64,000 nt of DNA from UBA1765 sp045629945. Lineage in GTDB: Bacteria > Fibrobacterota > Fibrobacteria > Fibrobacterales > Fibrobacteraceae. Both the position numbers and the translations under genes were made by a program. Where the stretch lies: NCBI GenBank assembly GCA_045629945.1, contig JAZQSE010000011.1:7503-71502 (forward strand), given 5' to 3'. The notes under the pieces were generated by a model. The model was given only the letters and a program-made list of their open reading frames with translations, was not told where the DNA came from and searched no databases. Below, piece after piece: positions 60,071-64,000 of this stretch; position 1 is the first letter of the stretch, and the number at the start of each line of letters is the position of its first letter.

Positions 60071-60086
60071 ATCTTTTTCAACATAA

Positions 60087-60114
60087 AAAAAACCTCGATT
60101 TCTCGAGGTTTTTT
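60087..60114 (-). terminator. Terminator of the fibro-slime gene
   Basis: A 12-bp stem (AAAAAACCTCGA and its complement, TTTC loop) lies 17 nt past the stop codon and ends in a T-run on the minus strand. Confidence 0.9.
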
Positions 60115-60130
60115 GTTTAAGTTTTCAAAT

Positions 60131-62737
60131 TTATTTTGTAACGCGGCGGTAACCAAGAGTTTTAGAGAAACTGCTACGTTCATAGGCTTCTTCACCAATT
60201 GGGCTAGAGCCACCGGCATAGAAGAAGCAATAAGGTTTACCAGAACCGTCTGCTGGCATTGCCCAAGATTCTTTAATCAAAGAAACTTGATAAATGTATG
60301 GGCCACTTCCAACTTTACGACCATTCTGAGAAATCGGATAAAGCTTTACGCTAACCAATGCACCACTAAATGTTGGCTTACCAGCGCAAGTACCGCTTGT
60401 TTCTTGTTTTCCAGAAGAAAGGGCTAATGCCTGCATTTCTTCAGAAGACATTTCTTCTGTATACTGGCTGATGAAGTGACCAAGGTGGTCAAATACACGA
60501 ACGTTCACCTGGAACGGACGAGATACCCAGAAAGAAATACTTGCACAACTTTCAACACCTTTGTCATCTACATAGCAATAAGCTTTACCAGAACCCGACT
60601 TAACAGAAATAGGAGCTCCGTTACGATCACCTGCAATCATAGCTCCATCTTGGAATGGATTACCTAATTCTGCTGTAGCATAGTAGTCTTGGTTTGTCTT
60701 TTTACCATCTGGAGAAATTTGCGTCAACCAACCATCAACACCCATTGGGAAATCACCTGCTTCAAGTGGCAATACTGAAACAAGCAATTCACCTGTTGCA
60801 TTCTTTGGTAATTCATCGCCAGCTGCATGACCACTAGCATTCAACATACCATCAACGTTAAAGTCCGGGCGATCAATAGTTTTATCAACCACATCAAAGT
60901 TTTCAGCAATACTTGCCTTCAACTGTGAAGTACCCCAGCTAGGACCAGCTGTAGAAAGACCATTTGTTCCAGTAATTGGGTTTCCAACAATCCAAGGATT
61001 ATCGGTAACACCCTTAATATAACCTTCTACTGTTGGGTCAGTGATTGGGTAGTTAAAGGACATTTCATCACCACTCTGTGGAATGACACCAGCGCTGTAA
61101 TCAATAGTACCTGTAACAGGATCAATCGGATAAAGGAGACCAGTCATTTTGTAAATCACGCCATCAGCACCTTTATCTGCACCAAATTCAAAGGAATCTA
61201 CTTTATAAGCATATTGTTCATAACCAACAATTGTCACATTACCAGCAGCATCTGTCTGTGTAATTGGGCGACGAACGATAACTGGCACACCACCAACTGA
61301 AGCACTGCTTTGAATAGCAGCGATAGTGTGATCAGCAAGTGGAGTGTTCAAGATAAGGTTTGTAACCCATTGACCTTCCACAGGAGTTACTGTTGCTTCA
61401 CCAATCATTGGCTGACCATAACGGCTAGGAGCAAGTTCTGAAAGTGAGGAGCGGATCTTCATGTTAGAACCATCTGTCTGACGGTCAGCATAGAAGAAGT
61501 GCAAGTGGTGCCAGGAACCATCTGTCCAAGAACCATCTGGACCGAGATTACAGTTTTCACCAGGAGCAACATTTGCAGAAAGTGGTTCACCAGGATGGCA
61601 ACCATGAGAATTCATAGACAAGAAGTCCATGTCTGCTTTACCAGGAGCGGCCAAGTGAGTACCACCAAGGTCAACAGCCAAAACACCATCTACGAAAATC
61701 CACATGTCATCATCACCAGCGAATTCAAAGACTTCGCCTGCACCTTTTTTATACTTGAACTTTGCGTATCCCATCATGGTAAAACCATAGTTACGCAAAT
61801 GACGAGAACCTAAAGCACCATTTGCCTGAGCGGCAGCCATTGCAGCACCTGGAACCTTTGGACCACCATTTGCTAACCAGGCATTACAAAGACCAGAGGT
61901 ATTAGCACCTGTATAATCAGCCTGAGTGCTTGCATACTGATACTGGTATGGAGGACAGAAAATGGACAAAGACTGTGGACCATACTGGTCAGAACCATCT
62001 AAAGAACCACCCCAGTTATTGGCACCATCAACAACATCAAGCGGGAAGTAGCCACCGTTATTCCAGTTGTAGTCCACTTCGTAAATATTGATTTGATTAG
62101 GTACTTCTGGAAGTTGCAAAACAGTGTTTGTTCTTTTGGTATTACCAGTAAACCATTGTTCAAAATACTGGTTATCGCAAGCGTTACGATTCTTGACAAT
62201 GACTGGTTCATACATCATGTCTTCGCCAGCAACAGGGAATTGAAGGTAAGTTTGCACCATACCAGGGGTTATATATACAGCGTCTTCCCACATCATGCTA
62301 CAAGAAGCTTCGTGAGAATAACCACGCCATTTGCCACCATTACATTCACCATACTTAACTGGTACACCTGCAGAAACCTTACTTTTCAAATAAGGAGGCA
62401 AGGTGGAAAGATTTTGGAATACAGCATTATTGATTGGCCAGCCATCGGTACCTAATTGCACACCCAATGTTGGATTATCTTTGTTACCGCAACCCCAAGT
62501 TGCATTATCTGCGCGTTTATTTACCCAATTAGGGTCATCTGTAAAACCAGGATAAACCCAGGAGCCGTTCAAATTAACAGAAGCTTCCTGAGAAAAGTTT
62601 TCAAAGTCTGGGTGAGTTACTTCAAAGTCGCGAATGATAATATCCAATTCGGCAACCTTTGCTACAGGGGCTTGAGCAGAAACAATCCCAAAAGCTCCTA
62701 ACAGAGCTAATGATGGAACAAAAAATCTTTTATACAT
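60131..62737 (-). CDS. Secreted fibro-slime domain protein
   Basis: The 868-residue exported protein has a signal peptide (about 1-22) and the N-terminal LDIIIRDFEVTHPDFENF motif that opens fibro-slime proteins (TIGR02148). The PA14-related fibro-slime core spans about 313-435, with YGFTMMGYAKFKYKKG, FEFAGDDDMWIFVDGVLAVD, LGGTH and LHFFYADRQTDGSN. The rest (about 440-868) is beta-rich and ends in a FlgD-Ig-like region (VNVRVFDHLGHFISQYTEE, then GSGPYIYQVSLIKE) followed by a short basic tail GYRRVTK. In Fibrobacter, proteins of this group are linked to adhesion to cellulose. GGAG 5 nt before the ATG supports the start, and a small hairpin (ATCCG...CGGAT) lies in the leader. Confidence 0.92.
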   Translation of the reverse strand: MYKRFFVPSLALLGAFGIVSAQAPVAKVAELDIIIRDFEVTHPDFENFSQEASVNLNGSWVYPGFTDDPNWVNKRADNATWGCGNKDNPTLGVQLGTDGWPINNAVFQNLSTLPPYLKSKVSAGVPVKYGECNGGKWRGYSHEASCSMMWEDAVYITPGMVQTYLQFPVAGEDMMYEPVIVKNRNACDNQYFEQWFTGNTKRTNTVLQLPEVPNQINIYEVDYNWNNGGYFPLDVVDGANNWGGSLDGSDQYGPQSLSIFCPPYQYQYASTQADYTGANTSGLCNAWLANGGPKVPGAAMAAAQANGALGSRHLRNYGFTMMGYAKFKYKKGAGEVFEFAGDDDMWIFVDGVLAVDLGGTHLAAPGKADMDFLSMNSHGCHPGEPLSANVAPGENCNLGPDGSWTDGSWHHLHFFYADRQTDGSNMKIRSSLSELAPSRYGQPMIGEATVTPVEGQWVTNLILNTPLADHTIAAIQSSASVGGVPVIVRRPITQTDAAGNVTIVGYEQYAYKVDSFEFGADKGADGVIYKMTGLLYPIDPVTGTIDYSAGVIPQSGDEMSFNYPITDPTVEGYIKGVTDNPWIVGNPITGTNGLSTAGPSWGTSQLKASIAENFDVVDKTIDRPDFNVDGMLNASGHAAGDELPKNATGELLVSVLPLEAGDFPMGVDGWLTQISPDGKKTNQDYYATAELGNPFQDGAMIAGDRNGAPISVKSGSGKAYCYVDDKGVESCASISFWVSRPFQVNVRVFDHLGHFISQYTEEMSSEEMQALALSSGKQETSGTCAGKPTFSGALVSVKLYPISQNGRKVGSGPYIYQVSLIKESWAMPADGSGKPYCFFYAGGSSPIGEEAYERSSFSKTLGYRRVTK

Positions 62738-63076
62738 AGCTACTCCATCCGATTTTTGACCGGATATAATAATTCTGCCTAAATATACACACTTTCTATT
62801 AAGAATGGCCTGAACTTTTTTGCAAAATTGAGTAAAAAATCATTTATTGCACTTTTTAGTGACTAAAACGAGGTATTTTTATCTTGTCCGGCATACTTTT
62901 GTTAAAATATTTTTTACACCTTTCAACTTAACTTGTATTTTTGAGACTTTTTTAAAAATTCCTTTTCAAATAATTTCTTTATCCAATAAAAAACACAGAG
63001 AATACATATTCTTTTTAAACGACTTATAAAAAAAATCTTATCTTTATTCTCGTTTTGTTCCTTTAAAGGATTTTTT
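62738..63076. promoter_or_regulatory. Divergent promoter region between fibro-slime and GGGPS genes
   Basis: This 339-nt gene-free region is very A/T-rich. On the minus strand an A/T-rich TTATTATAT stretch that could serve as a -10 element precedes the fibro-slime leader, which contains the short inverted repeat ATCCG/CGGAT just before the ribosome site. No further structure is evident towards the GGGPS gene. Confidence 0.4.
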
Positions 63077-63832
63077 ATGAAACCCGGAAAAACTGAATTA
63101 CGCTTGAATGCTGCGATTGAAAATCGCGGAGCGTTATTTGCTGTGCTTTTAGACCCAGATACATCTGACGATTCTGCTCTCTTAAAATCTGGTTCTATGG
63201 CAGCAGAAAATGGAGCGGATTTGATTCTTGTGGGTGGTTCATTTCTTGGAAATTTTTCTTTACCTCGCCAAGTAGCCGCATTAAAAGCAGAATTGGATTT
63301 ACCTGTGGTTTTATTTCCTGGTGGAGCCTCTCAGGTTGTTCCTGGTTTTGATGCCATGCTATTTATGACACTTGTAAGCGGTCGTAACCCTAATTACTTG
63401 ATTGATGAACAAGTGCGTGGTGGCGCTTTAGTTAAAGCTTTAAATATGGAAGCCATTCCAACGGCCTACCAACTTATTAATAGCGGAAAACGCACAACGG
63501 TTGAATACATAAGTGGAACAACTCCTGTGCCTGCAAACAAACCTAAATTAAGCATGGTTAATTCTATTGCAGCAGAATTAATGGGGATGCGTTATGTTTA
63601 TTTAGAAGCCGGTAGCGGAGCTGAAGAACCTGTTCCGGTTGAACATATTGCTTATACTCGAAAAGCAACTGAAATGACTATCATTACTGGTGGCGGCATT
63701 AAAGACCCTCAGACTGCTGCTGTCCGAGTTGCTGCTGGTGCACAAATTATTGTGACAGGAACGCTTTGGGAAAAAGTTTCTGACCCGGTTTTATTGAAAG
63801 AATTTGCTTCTGCTATTCACGTAAAAGGCTGA
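63077..63832 (+). CDS. Geranylgeranylglyceryl phosphate synthase-like protein (group II)
   Basis: The 251-residue TIM-barrel protein matches the PcrB/GGGPS family: LFAVLLDPDTSDD (about 20-32), GADLILVGGSFL (about 46-57), LPVVLFPGGASQV, DAMLFMTLVSGRNPNYLI (about 92-109), YLEAGSGAEEPVP (about 175-187), ITGGGIKDPQTAA (about 205-217) and IIVTGTLWE. Its length and the YLEAGSGA segment fit group II, which occurs in archaea and in FCB bacteria. The enzyme couples a polyprenyl diphosphate to sn-glycerol-1-phosphate as an ether lipid. An AAGGA site 7 nt before the ATG sets the start. Whether it makes lipids here is unknown. Confidence 0.9.
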   Translation: MKPGKTELRLNAAIENRGALFAVLLDPDTSDDSALLKSGSMAAENGADLILVGGSFLGNFSLPRQVAALKAELDLPVVLFPGGASQVVPGFDAMLFMTLVSGRNPNYLIDEQVRGGALVKALNMEAIPTAYQLINSGKRTTVEYISGTTPVPANKPKLSMVNSIAAELMGMRYVYLEAGSGAEEPVPVEHIAYTRKATEMTIITGGGIKDPQTAAVRVAAGAQIIVTGTLWEKVSDPVLLKEFASAIHVKG

Positions 63833-63839
63833 TTGATAA

Positions 63840-64000
63840 CAAATTGCGGGCAAGTGTATAAACGACTTGTCATCGCGAACGTAGTGTGGCGATCTACTGG
63901 CAAGGAGATTACCACGCCGTGCATTCAGCACGTCTCGTAATGACAAAAGTAGTTCGCAACAAGAAGCTTGAAAACAAAAACTGCGGGCAAGTGTATAAAC
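63840..64000. repeat. Dispersed repeat block (locus D), running off the window
   Basis: A unit at 63867-63946 (80 bp) begins TTGTCATCGCGAAC and ends TCGTAATGACAA. It is bracketed by an exact 19-nt direct repeat, TGCGGGCAAGTGTATAAAC, at 63845-63863 and 63982-64000. The inner GTGCATTCAGCAC hairpin is the complement of that at about 27422. The block continues past the window end. Confidence 0.7.

Noticed and set aside
60056..60427. 123-codon plus-strand frame and several long antisense frames inside the fibro-slime and GH43 genes
   Set aside because: They mirror well-supported genes on the other strand and have odd cysteine- and threonine-rich composition.

Overview
The window reads as a chromosomal segment of a Fibrobacter-like bacterium (phylum Fibrobacterota), with a GC content that looks close to 40 percent by eye. 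The lineage call rests on family content: a secreted fibro-slime-domain protein, two copies of the TIGR02147/DUF4423 paralogous family, secreted GH9 and GH43 enzymes with CBM6 modules, a T9SS-like C-terminal tail, a group II GGGP-synthase-like protein (typical of the FCB superphylum) and a Gram-negative outer membrane set (BamA, OmpH/Skp, KdsB, RND pump, beta-barrel proteins). A rubredoxin fits an anaerobe. Species cannot be assigned from the sequence alone.

Region by region. 1-8737 (minus strand): type IV pilus/type II secretion-like genes (a PilN-like gene cut by the window edge, PilM-like, ComEA-like, PilB/GspE ATPase) interleaved with kdsB, gatC, a UvrD/PcrA helicase and thiL. 8738-9355: a block of dispersed palindromic repeats. 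9356-12478: a YfgM-like TPR membrane protein and Tex. 12739-15531: nadA and two outer-membrane proteins. 15521-18431: a tight hemA-hemC-hemD operon. 18520-24931: an anchored hypothetical protein coupled to folB, then comM, spoVG, dxr and a Na/Pi cotransporter. 25154-29864: convergent GH9 and GH43 enzymes, separated by a second repeat block. 30016-32200: TIGR02147 gene plus translationally coupled lipoprotein. 32477-41235: an AT-rich recC-recB-recD operon. 41228-44489: ompH/skp and bamA. 44677-48479: rubredoxin, an RsmB-like methyltransferase, a NERD-helicase, a remnant of a type III restriction subunit and a lipoprotein. 49065-50729: pgi. 50730-51345: third repeat block. 51346-57542: an unusual Gfo/Idh-TolB-like fusion, then an RND adaptor/pump pair. 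57590-57660: tRNA-Gln(CTG). 57736-59894: a second TIGR02147-lipoprotein pair. 60131-62737: fibro-slime protein. 63077-63832: GGGP-synthase-like gene. 63840-64000: fourth repeat block.

How the genes fit together. Much of the window concerns the cell envelope and plant-polysaccharide use: pilus machinery, outer-membrane biogenesis, LPS Kdo activation, secreted hydrolases and an adhesin-type fibro-slime protein. Housekeeping biosynthesis (haem, NAD, thiamine, folate, isoprenoids) fills the rest. The least explained element, and my main candidate for a little-described system, is the repeated two-gene module: a TIGR02147 protein with a Cro/C1-like N-terminal helix-turn-helix, whose stop codon overlaps the start of a lipoprotein carrying a shared TEN motif just after the lipidated cysteine. 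It occurs twice here. The copy next to recC has a perfect CRP-type operator and a second palindrome upstream. Other points of interest are a BamA with a large insertion in POTRA3 and no ordinary full-length start codon, the Gfo/Idh-TolB fusion, and the repeat family at four loci.
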